Source: Edaphobacter sp. (GTDB lineage: Bacteria; Acidobacteriota; Terriglobia; Terriglobales; Acidobacteriaceae). Taken from it: a stretch of 64,000 nucleotides of DNA. The translations under genes and the position numbers were made by a program. The stretch spans positions 1 to 64,000 of the forward strand of contig JAOAPB010000001.1 of assembly GCA_025462645.1 (NCBI GenBank), read 5' to 3'. Of this stretch, positions 28,836 to 36,784 are shown one piece after another (the first letter of the stretch is position 1; every line of letters begins with the position of its first letter). Below the pieces are notes generated by a model, which did not search any database, had not been told where the DNA came from, and saw only the letters and a list, made by a program, of their open reading frames with translations.

Positions 28836-29705
28836 CTACTGGACGCTGCGGATAGTCCAGAGGTCTGAGGCCAGACTGCGGTTGGTGAGATAGGAGTAAG
28901 GCATCTTGAAGTAGCCTTTCAGCCCCCAGTCTTTGCCCCATGAGTTGCGAATGAGGAAGGTTCGGGATTTGTCGTCGTAGCCGACGCAGAGTACAGCGTG
29001 GCCACCGACTACCTTTTCGCCGGACTCAGGCATGGGGAGGACTCCGGATTTGGCTACGGCCTGGCTCTCGAAGGACTCATAACAAGTAAAGCCGAAGACG
29101 AAGGGAAAGCCAGAGGCCAGGCAGCCTTTGAAGGTGTTCAGATCCTGTATGAGGCGCTGATAGAGGACGACGAGGTGTTGCCTGGCGTCTGTGTAGGCCT
29201 TGTCCGGTGGCCTTTGCGTAAATGTAGCGATGTTGTAGGGCCAGTCCGGTTCGGGTGGAGCACCGAGAGTGGCGACGCTTTTGATCCCATCGCGGATCTG
29301 CGCGCCGGAGTCGGAGTTGATCGTGCCTTCCATGGCGCGCTCGTTGTAGTAGATGAAGAGTCGGGATGGTGTGAACTGTTTTAGCTTGGCCTTCCTCTGA
29401 TCGAAGTGGATGGCTCCGCCGATCGCGTTCGCAGTACAACTTCCGAGTTGTCCCTGATCGTAGACGGGTGGACACTTTTTGCTGAGATCGATGCTGGGTG
29501 GGGTCTTGGCCTGATATGGGGCGGGTGCGGCGTAGAGGAAGTCGCGTTGATCGGGCAGGTCCGGAACCCATCCATACCATTGGACATTGCGAGTTGTAAG
29601 TGCTGCGACGGGATCGACGACACGTTTGGCTGGGGCCCTTTTCGATTTGGCCATGACAGTTGCTCCTTGGGATTCAATTTTTGAGAGGGCCCGCTGGGAG
29701 AACAC
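28836..29705 (-). CDS. C1 (papain-like) peptidase
   Basis: YDQGQLGSCTANAIGGAIHF (catalytic Cys), GGHAVLCVGYDD (His), IRNSWGKDWGLKGYFKMPY (Asn). Confidence 0.9.
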   Translation of the reverse strand: MFSQRALSKIESQGATVMAKSKRAPAKRVVDPVAALTTRNVQWYGWVPDLPDQRDFLYAAPAPYQAKTPPSIDLSKKCPPVYDQGQLGSCTANAIGGAIHFDQRKAKLKQFTPSRLFIYYNERAMEGTINSDSGAQIRDGIKSVATLGAPPEPDWPYNIATFTQRPPDKAYTDARQHLVVLYQRLIQDLNTFKGCLASGFPFVFGFTCYESFESQAVAKSGVLPMPESGEKVVGGHAVLCVGYDDKSRTFLIRNSWGKDWGLKGYFKMPYSYLTNRSLASDLWTIRSVQ

Positions 29706-29806
29706 CGTTATAACCCTCTACACGAGCTTTCGCAAGAAAGCCGACGCGAGATTCTGCGATACTTTTCGGAGCGGCGAGGAAATCTTCTGCCGGAGTACAC
29801 CGAGAG

Positions 29807-31960
29807 ATGCGATTGATGAAACCGATTCTTGCCGCTGCACTGATGTCCGCCGATGTAACCACGACCACGGCTGCCGACAAGGCCCCCGCACTCGCCTATC
29901 CGAAGGCCCACATGGTCGAGCAGGTGGATGACTACTTCGGCACCAAGGTCAGCGATCCCTACCGGTGGATGGAGGACGTCGACTCTGCCGAGGTGAAGAC
30001 ATGGGTGGATGCGGAGAACGAGCTGACACAAAGCTATCTGGCGCAGGTGCCGGAGCGCGCGAAGATGCATGCGCGGCTGATGGAGCTTACGAACTTCGAG
30101 AGGTATACGGCTCCCGAGCGACGGGGGACGCGCTACTTCTACGCGCATAACGAGGGCCTGCAGAACCAGAACGTCCTGTACTGGCAGGAGGGGCTGACGG
30201 GCGAGCCGAAGGTATTGCTGGACCCCAATACGATGTCCGCCGATGGCACGGTTGCGATCAGCGGCATCAGCATCAACGACGACGGCAGGCTGGCGGCCTA
30301 CTCGATTGCAGACGCGGGCAGCGACTGGGTGAAGTGGCACGTTCGCGATGTGTCGACAGGCAAGGACCTGCCGGACCTGATCGAGTGGTCGAAGTTCAGC
30401 AGCGCATCGTGGCTGAAGGATGGCAGCGGCTTCTTCTACGAGGGCTACGACGCTCCGAAAAACGTGTCCAAGGCCGATGCGCTGAAGGCCGCGAACTACT
30501 ACCACAAGGTCTTCTTCCATAAGCTGGGCACGAAGCAGAGTGAAGACAAGCTGGTCTTCGACCGTCCGGACGACAAGGAGTTGAATGTGGGCGCGCAGGT
30601 GACGGACGATGGCCGCTACCTGCTGCTGTACCAGACCAAGGGGACGAGCCCCAACAACGAGCTTTCGGTGAAAGACCTGGAGCACCCGGACGCACCTGCG
30701 ATCAAGCTGGTGACGACGGCGGACGCGGTCTATCAGGCGGTCGACAATGACGGCACCATCTTCTGGCTGCGAACGACGTTGGACGCTCCGAATGGGAAGG
30801 TGATCTCGATCGATCTGAACCATCCTGAGCGGACGAGTTGGAAGACGGTGATTCCGGAGAGCAAGAACAGTCTGGACGGCGTCACCATGGTGCACGACAC
30901 GCTGATCGCAAACTATCTGGCCGATGCACAGAGCCTGGTGGAGTTCTATACGCGCGATGGCAGGCTGATCGAGAGGCTGACGCTGCCGGCGATCGGCACG
31001 GCGACGGGCTTTGAAGGCAAGCGGCACGATGAGGAGACCTTCTTCCGGTTCACCAACTTCACCACGCCGGGCACGATCTACCGGCTGGATATGAAGACGC
31101 GCAAGACGGCGCTGTATCGCCAGCCCAAGCTGAAGTTCGATCCTGCGCAGTATGAGACGAAGCAGGTGTTCTACACGAGCAAAGACGGCACGCGGATACC
31201 CATGTTCCTGAGCTATAAAAAGGGCCTGAAGCCGGACGGCAACACACCTACGCTGCTGTATGGCTATGGCGGCTTCAACGTCTCGCTGATGCCTGAGTTC
31301 TCCGCGATTCATGTGCTCTGGATGGAGATGGGCGGCATCTACGCGCAGCCCAGCCTGCGCGGCGGCGGCGAGTACGGCGAGGCGTGGCACAAGGCCGGCA
31401 CGATGCTGAAGAAGCAGAATGTCTTCGACGACTTTATCGGCGCGGCGGAGTGGCTGATCGCGAACAGATATACGTCGACTCCGAAGCTGGCGATCTCGGG
31501 CGGCAGCAACGGCGGACTGCTGGTAGGGGCGTGCGAGATCCAGCGGCCGGAGTTGTTTGGCGCGGCGCTGATCGCGGTGGGAGTGATGGATATGCTGCGC
31601 TTCGACAAGTTCACGATTGGCTGGGCGTGGAAGGCAGACTATGGCGCCCCTTCGGAGAATGCGGCGGAGTTCGCGGCGATCTACAAGTACTCGCCGCTGC
31701 ACAATGTGAAGCCGGGGGTGGCCTATCCGCCAACGCTGATTACGACAGCGGACCACGACGACCGGGTTTTTCCGGCGCACAGCTTCAAGTTTGCGGCGGC
31801 CATGCAGGCGGCACAGGCGGGACCAAATCCAGTGCTGATCCGCATCGAGACCAGGGCTGGACACGGCGGCGGAATGCCCTTGAGCAAGCGGGTGGAGCTG
31901 GCGGTCGACCAGTTCGCCTTTTTGGTGAGAGAGCTGAAGATGCAGGTATCGCAGCCCTGA
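29807..31960 (+). CDS. prolyl oligopeptidase family serine peptidase (S9A)
   Basis: DPYRWMEDVDSAEVKTWVDAEN, ISGGSNGGLLVGA, DHDDRVFPAHSFKFAAAMQ, GHGGG. Confidence 0.93.
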   Translation: MRLMKPILAAALMSADVTTTTAADKAPALAYPKAHMVEQVDDYFGTKVSDPYRWMEDVDSAEVKTWVDAENELTQSYLAQVPERAKMHARLMELTNFERYTAPERRGTRYFYAHNEGLQNQNVLYWQEGLTGEPKVLLDPNTMSADGTVAISGISINDDGRLAAYSIADAGSDWVKWHVRDVSTGKDLPDLIEWSKFSSASWLKDGSGFFYEGYDAPKNVSKADALKAANYYHKVFFHKLGTKQSEDKLVFDRPDDKELNVGAQVTDDGRYLLLYQTKGTSPNNELSVKDLEHPDAPAIKLVTTADAVYQAVDNDGTIFWLRTTLDAPNGKVISIDLNHPERTSWKTVIPESKNSLDGVTMVHDTLIANYLADAQSLVEFYTRDGRLIERLTLPAIGTATGFEGKRHDEETFFRFTNFTTPGTIYRLDMKTRKTALYRQPKLKFDPAQYETKQVFYTSKDGTRIPMFLSYKKGLKPDGNTPTLLYGYGGFNVSLMPEFSAIHVLWMEMGGIYAQPSLRGGGEYGEAWHKAGTMLKKQNVFDDFIGAAEWLIANRYTSTPKLAISGGSNGGLLVGACEIQRPELFGAALIAVGVMDMLRFDKFTIGWAWKADYGAPSENAAEFAAIYKYSPLHNVKPGVAYPPTLITTADHDDRVFPAHSFKFAAAMQAAQAGPNPVLIRIETRAGHGGGMPLSKRVELAVDQFAFLVRELKMQVSQP

Positions 31961-32178
31961 TCTGGCCAGGGGAACGGACTGCCATGAGGTAACGATGTAG
32001 CTCCTGGGATGGAAATTTGGGCAAATCAGCGTGGCTTACGCCTGAATTCCCCCGGATACTATCAGCAGCATCCGTTTCGCGGAAAAGAGCGAGGTTGCGT
32101 TCTCGTGTAGGATGGATGCCCAATTCTGAATCCGACGATGGGCTTTGCGCGTCCTATAGGTGAAGCAGAAGGATTCTT

Positions 32179-32337
32179 ATGAGATTGAAGATCTACTTGG
32201 CATTGCTGTTGGTCCTCGCTCCTGTTGCGGCCTCTGCCCGACCCAGGACGACGGGTGGACGCATGCACCCACAGCTGTTCCGCGACCGTACTCCCAAGGC
32301 ACGTGTCCACACACAAATCATTAAGGCCGTACGCTAA
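32179..32337 (+). CDS. small cationic secreted peptide (52 aa), below ORF-track cutoff
   Basis: MRLKIYLALLLVLAPVAASARPRTTGGRMHPQLFRDRTPKARVHTQIIKAVR; signal peptide then basic mature region. Confidence 0.5.
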   Translation: MRLKIYLALLLVLAPVAASARPRTTGGRMHPQLFRDRTPKARVHTQIIKAVR

Positions 32338-33020
32338 ACGCCTTTTGCCTGTCTGGCATTATTGATGAATGCGGCCAGTTTTTCCGGGTCTTTCCGGCCT
32401 GGGTGAGCCTCCACGCCACTAGCCACATCGACACCCCAGGGATTGAGATCATGAATCGCCTCCGCCACGTTCTCCGGGCGAAGACCGCCAGCAACGATCA
32501 GCTTCAAGCGATCTGCTCCTTTGGTGAGGACAGCCTTCGCTCCCTCCCAATCGAAGGTTCTACCGGTACCGCCTGTGGCCTGGCCTACCTTGGAGTCAAT
32601 CAGGACACGATCGACTACACCGGCTGAGGCGATCTCCGCGAGCTGCCGACTGACTGTTGCGACGCAGCCTATATCGGCGTCTACGTGCCAGTGCAGCGTC
32701 TGGATAAGGGTCAAACGACCTTTGAATCGTTCGTCCCACTCTGCCAACTCTGCCGCAAGTTCGTGGTTAACTCCGCCATGAAGCTGCACCGTTGTGAGGC
32801 CTGCCTCCAGCGCGATGTTCGCGATCTCTTCCGCGTTCTGTGTGGCGAAGACTCCGACGCGTTCGACGGCCTGAGGAAGATGCGTTGTGATACGTGCAAC
32901 TTCAGTTGCGGTGACCTGACGTTTGCTGGGTGCGAAGACAAAGCCCAGGGCATCGGCTCCGAGTTCAATGGCTAGTAGCGCGTCGTCGAGGTTCGTGTTG
33001 GCGCAGATCTTGATCCACAT
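32334..33020 (-). CDS. trpF: phosphoribosylanthranilate isomerase
   Basis: IKICANTNLDDALLAIELGADALGFVFAPSKRQV...LIVAGGLRPENVAEAI. Confidence 0.93.
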   Translation of the reverse strand: MWIKICANTNLDDALLAIELGADALGFVFAPSKRQVTATEVARITTHLPQAVERVGVFATQNAEEIANIALEAGLTTVQLHGGVNHELAAELAEWDERFKGRLTLIQTLHWHVDADIGCVATVSRQLAEIASAGVVDRVLIDSKVGQATGGTGRTFDWEGAKAVLTKGADRLKLIVAGGLRPENVAEAIHDLNPWGVDVASGVEAHPGRKDPEKLAAFINNARQAKGV

Positions 33021-33022
33021 GG

Positions 33023-33826
33023 TTAGCGCTCGGAGGCATATTCAGGATCGAGCAGGCAAGCAAGCGCTGCGCCGGGATCTGGTTGCCGCATGAGAGCCTC
33101 GCCAACCAGGAAGGCACCGTATCCGGCGGCACGCAGCTGTGCGATGTCGGCTGCGGTACGGATGCCGCTCTCGGCTACCTTGACGGCTTCTGCAGGTATC
33201 CACTGCGCGAGCTCCAGCAAGGGCTCAGTGCTAACCGTGAAGGTGCGCAGGTCGCGGCTGTTGACGCCGATGAGATCGAAGCCCAACTGGACGGCGCGAT
33301 CCAGCTCCTCGCGGTCGTGGGTCTCGCAGAGGACGTCGAGCCCCATGCGGTGAGCTTCGTCCCGCAGATCTCTAAGAGCCGCATCGGTGTGGGACGAGAC
33401 AATCAGGAGGATGGCGTCGGCACCCGCGGCACGGGCTTCGAGTATCTGGAAGGGGTCGAGGATGAAGTCCTTGCGGAGGCAGGGGATTCGTACCGCTGCG
33501 GAGGCTGCCGCGAGATCCTGGAGCGAACCCTGGAAGAACTTGGTATCCGTCAACACGGAGAGCGCGGCTGCGCCGGCAGACTCCAAGGTGCGGGCCAGAG
33601 TCTCCGGGTGGAAGTCGCTGCGGATTAGGCCTTTTGATGGCGAGGCCTTCTTGATCTCCGAGATAATGGCCGGTCCGTCGTTGCCGACCTCCCGCAGTCT
33701 GGCTATGAAGCCTCGCGGCGTGTGGACTGCGGCCCTCCGCTCCAGCAAGCCATAGTCGGCTGCTGCCTTGCGGGCGTTCACCTCCAACTGCGTGTTGGCA
33801 AGAATCTGGTCTAGCTGTGTCGACAT
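33023..33826 (-). CDS. trpC: indole-3-glycerol-phosphate synthase
   Basis: IISEIKKASPSKGLIRSDF, LRKDFILDPFQI, GVNSRDLRTF, VAESGIRTAADI. Confidence 0.94.
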   Translation of the reverse strand: MSTQLDQILANTQLEVNARKAAADYGLLERRAAVHTPRGFIARLREVGNDGPAIISEIKKASPSKGLIRSDFHPETLARTLESAGAAALSVLTDTKFFQGSLQDLAAASAAVRIPCLRKDFILDPFQILEARAAGADAILLIVSSHTDAALRDLRDEAHRMGLDVLCETHDREELDRAVQLGFDLIGVNSRDLRTFTVSTEPLLELAQWIPAEAVKVAESGIRTAADIAQLRAAGYGAFLVGEALMRQPDPGAALACLLDPEYASER

Positions 33827-33857
33827 AGATCCTATTTTATGGTGTCTTCCCGCAAGA

Positions 33858-33884
33858 CGAAAACGAGCACCCCGCAGGGTGCTC
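33858..33884 (-). terminator. Rho-independent terminator downstream of tRNA-Leu
   Basis: Minus strand GAGCACCC-TGCG-GGGTGCTC GTTTTCG. Confidence 0.75.
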
Positions 33885-33916
33885 ATTCAATGCTTTTCTT
33901 CTTAGCTCTGAAGCTT

Positions 33917-34003
33917 TGGTGCCGAAGGGGGGACTCGAACCCCCACACCCTTGCGAGTACATGGACCTGAACCATGCGCGTCTGCCAATTCCGCCACTAC
34001 GGC
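33917..34003 (-). tRNA. tRNA-Leu (CAG)
   Basis: RC: GCCGTAGTGGCGGAATTGGCAGACGCGCATGGTTCAGGTCCATGTACTCGCAAGGGTGTGGGGGTTCGAGTCCCCCCTTCGGCACCA; anticodon loop TTCAGGT, class II variable arm. Confidence 0.94.
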
Positions 34004-34154
34004 ACGGTATGATCGCCCGCCCTGATGGGAGGAACACGCAACCGCGAGCTTTCAGTCTTACAAACACCGGCTTCCCTGTCAATTCCGTGTTGTCTTTCGT
34101 AGACTAATTGGGTGATCGAAAACGTCTAAATCCCAGAGGCATCGTTTCCCTGTT

Positions 34155-34418
34155 ATGACTGAGCCAACGAATGCAATACCCCAACCTGGGCCAGACTCCG
34201 AGAGCATTCCTGAAGATGTCGCCGTTGAGATACGCAAACTGGCCCACGAACTCAGCAACGCTCTTGAGATCATCGTGCAGACAAGTTATCTATTACATAC
34301 AACGGAGATGAAAGAACCCGCCAGTGAGTGGCTACGCATGATGGACAACGGCGTACAGAAGGCGATGGACATCAATCTCACATTGCGCACCTACATCAAG
34401 GCGCATAGTCCCAGCTAG
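34155..34418 (+). CDS. stand-alone HisKA/DHp-like H-box protein lacking an ATPase domain (87 aa)
   Basis: VEIRKLAHELSNALEIIVQTSYLLHTTE...NGVQKAMDINLTLRTYI resembles a kinase H-box; ORF ends before any N/G boxes. Confidence 0.6.
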   Translation: MTEPTNAIPQPGPDSESIPEDVAVEIRKLAHELSNALEIIVQTSYLLHTTEMKEPASEWLRMMDNGVQKAMDINLTLRTYIKAHSPS

Positions 34419-34424
34419 ACGCAC

Positions 34425-34976
34425 CTACGAGCGCTTCGCGGCAGCCTTCTTTGCAGGAGACTTGGCTACTGAGTTTTTGACTGCTTTCTTCGCACTCTTC
34501 TTCGGTGCAGCAGCCTTCACGGCTTGCTTGACCGAGCCATTTTTACCAGTCGATTTTCCCGTTGTTGCAATCGCCTTCTTCGCGCCTGCGGACTTCCCGT
34601 TACTTACCTTGCCCTCGTGGGTCGAAAGAAGTCTTTCAATCTGCACCAGCAGATCCCGGACGTGCATGGGCTTGACCAACATCTTGTCGGCACCCATCTC
34701 CTGCCAGTCCTCATCGGCGATGGGAAAGGCTGTCAACAGAGCCACAGCTGGATGATAGGGGGCAGAACGGGCCGCCTCGATCACCTCGGCACCAGCCGCA
34801 TCATTCTCCATCCGCATGTCGGTGATGACCATCTGATACTCGCGGGTGTGGAGCTTCGACTTGCCCTCGCGGCCCGATGCCGCGGTATCGACCTCAAACC
34901 CGCTGATCTCCAGGATGGCTTTCATGGTTAAGAGCACGGCTACTTCATCGTCTACAAGCAGAATGCGACGTTTCAT
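34425..34976 (-). CDS. response-regulator receiver domain with histone-H1-like Lys/Ala-rich C-terminal tail
   Basis: MKRRILLVDDEVAVLLTMKAIL...VITDMRM...LLTAF...MLVKPM, then AKKAIATTGKSTGKNGSVKQAVKAAAPKKSAKKAVKNSVAKSPAKKAAAKRS. Confidence 0.88.
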   Translation of the reverse strand: MKRRILLVDDEVAVLLTMKAILEISGFEVDTAASGREGKSKLHTREYQMVITDMRMENDAAGAEVIEAARSAPYHPAVALLTAFPIADEDWQEMGADKMLVKPMHVRDLLVQIERLLSTHEGKVSNGKSAGAKKAIATTGKSTGKNGSVKQAVKAAAPKKSAKKAVKNSVAKSPAKKAAAKRS

Positions 34977-35185
34977 TCAATTCCTCTCCTGGTTCGAAGT
35001 CACACCTGGTATCCGGATATGACTCCAGCGAAGCAAGTCTAACAACACCGGGTTGCACAAATCCTGTGCCTTCCGATCTCCTATCCGCCCCTCTGGTAAA
35101 CAGGGGTTGTCCTGCTATAGAGTGTTATACTTCTTGTTCCAGCGCAGATTTACGTAATGTGCATCTAACCCAAAAACAACGCATG

Positions 35186-35203
35186 GCGAGCTTGATGGCT
35201 CGC
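35186..35203 (+). promoter_or_regulatory. leader hairpin GCGAGC-TTGATG-GCTCGC immediately upstream of the infC Shine-Dalgarno
   Basis: Perfect 6-bp stem ending 3 nt before GGAGG (35207-35211). Confidence 0.5.
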
Positions 35204-35217
35204 TGTGGAGGCGACCT

Positions 35218-35844
35218 ATTCCACCGATTGATAAACGTTCCGCCAAGTCCTTTATTCGTACCAACGAGCGCATCCGCGCCCGCGAAATTCGCGTCATCGA
35301 CGAGAATGGTGAGCAACTCGGCGTCATGGCCCCCTTCGACGCCCTCAAGATGGCCCGCGAACGCGCCCTTGATCTTGTAGAAATCTCTCCGAACGCCGTG
35401 CCTCCCGTGTGCAAGATCCAGGACTACGGCAAATTCCTTTACGAAAAGGATAAGAGTGAGCGAGCAGCCCGCAAAAAACAGAAGGTCATCGTCATCAAAG
35501 AGGTTAAATTCTCTGTCACAGTCGACGAACACGACTACCAGACAAAGAAGAACCAGGCGGTTCGCTTCCTGGGCGAGGGCGATAAGGTAAAAGCTTCGCT
35601 TCGCTTCAAAGGCCGCCAGATGGCTCATCGCGACCTTGGCTACAAGATTATCAATCGCCTGATCCTCGATATCGGGGATGCTGGCCTCGTCGAATTCATG
35701 CCCCGCATGGAAGGCACTACGCTGCACGCCATCCTTGCACCATCGAAGAAGGCCGAAGCCGCCCCCAAAAAACCTGCCGGGCCGTCGACGCCCCAGGCTG
35801 AGAAGACAACCGCGCCTCCTGCCTCACCTGTCGCTCAAGCCTAG
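35218..35844 (+). CDS. infC: translation initiation factor IF-3 with probable AUU start
   Basis: Frame reads IPPIDKRSAKSFIRTNERIRAREIRVIDENGEQLGVMAPFDALKMARERALDLVEISPNAVPPVCKIQDYGKFLYEKDK; conserved N-domain precedes the ORF-track ATG at 35326. No ATG/GTG/TTG in frame after the upstream TAA at 35155; GGAGG lies 6 nt before ATT. Confidence 0.88.
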   Translation: MPPIDKRSAKSFIRTNERIRAREIRVIDENGEQLGVMAPFDALKMARERALDLVEISPNAVPPVCKIQDYGKFLYEKDKSERAARKKQKVIVIKEVKFSVTVDEHDYQTKKNQAVRFLGEGDKVKASLRFKGRQMAHRDLGYKIINRLILDIGDAGLVEFMPRMEGTTLHAILAPSKKAEAAPKKPAGPSTPQAEKTTAPPASPVAQA

Positions 35845-35864
35845 CCTTAGTTCAGCCTGACAAA

Positions 35865-35918
35865 GAACACTCCCGTTGCCCTCTAAGTTTGAGGGTGCAA
35901 CAGGAGTGTTCGTTGCTT
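35865..35918 (+). terminator. Rho-independent terminator after infC
   Basis: GAACACTCCCGTTGC...GCAACAGGAGTGTTC GTTGCTTTT. Confidence 0.82.
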
Positions 35919-36266
35919 TTAACCCACACAAGACTCGTCCACCCTACGGCCTCTATCTCCTCAAAAAAGAGCTATCATGTGACGCCGCTGTGACGATCGA
36001 TAAGATCGCACAACGCATCGAAACACGCTCTATTTTCGCCCTTTCTGCGCCCAAAGTAGAACAAATCTGCCCACTCCAACGCCATTAGAATGCAAGCTGT
36101 TGCATATTGCGGAGAGGATGCGTTACTTCAGTAATTCTCGATGTTTAATATTGCACTATATATCTCATTCTATTGGACTTATCCTTACTCACATCCTATT
36201 GTTGTTTTATCTGATCTGTCCAGAGAATTATTAAAAAGTAAATCCCACTTTCGAGGTAGTTCAATC

Positions 36267-36437
36267 ATGAAAACCATCATCCGCGCCTTCGTCCTCGTCC
36301 TCGCCATCACCGGCGCAGCAGCCTCCACCCAGATCGCCTCCGCCTCCGCTCAGACCAAGGTCACGGTTGCCAAGACCAGCGCCATGCCCGTTCCCATGTG
36401 CGCTCCCGATGATCCCAATGCCTGCGGCTTCCGCTAG
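36267..36437 (+). CDS. small secreted peptide, copy 1 (56 aa)
   Basis: MKTIIRAFVLVLAITGAAASTQIASASAQTKVTVAKTSAMPVPMCAPDDPNACGFR; in-frame ATG inside ORF 36141..36437. Confidence 0.75.
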   Translation: MKTIIRAFVLVLAITGAAASTQIASASAQTKVTVAKTSAMPVPMCAPDDPNACGFR

Positions 36438-36516
36438 ACCCAAAGATTCGCATTCCCTGACATCTCAAAAAACTCGCTGAATTCAATCTAAGTACAAGAA
36501 TACAAAGGCCAATAAC

Positions 36517-36687
36517 ATGAAAAACATTATCCGCACTTTCGTCGTCGTCCTCGCCCTCACCGGTGCAGCAGCTTCCACCCAGATCGCCTCCGCCTCTGCC
36601 CAGACCAAGGTCACCGTTGCCAAGACCAGTGCCATGCCCGTTCCCATGTGCGCTCCCGATGATCCCAATGCCTGCGGCTTCCGCTAG
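36517..36687 (+). CDS. small secreted peptide, copy 2 (56 aa), absent from ORF track
   Basis: MKNIIRTFVVVLALTGAAASTQIASASAQTKVTVAKTSAMPVPMCAPDDPNACGFR. Confidence 0.75.
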   Translation: MKNIIRTFVVVLALTGAAASTQIASASAQTKVTVAKTSAMPVPMCAPDDPNACGFR

Positions 36688-36784
36688 ATCATCAATCTGC
36701 AAATGAATGTCAAAGTAATTGAGATATTTATTGTATCGGTCCCAAAGTTGAGCTACGCTTAAGGTAGTCATTTGGGGGCAGTTC

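Noticed and set aside
29708-31864. 718-aa minus-strand ORF opposite the prolyl oligopeptidase
   Set aside because: Arg/His/Leu-rich shadow ORF antisense to a strongly recognisable S9A peptidase; no domain of its own
35876-36088. 70-aa ORF downstream of infC
   Set aside because: Begins inside the infC terminator; no domain, no clear RBS
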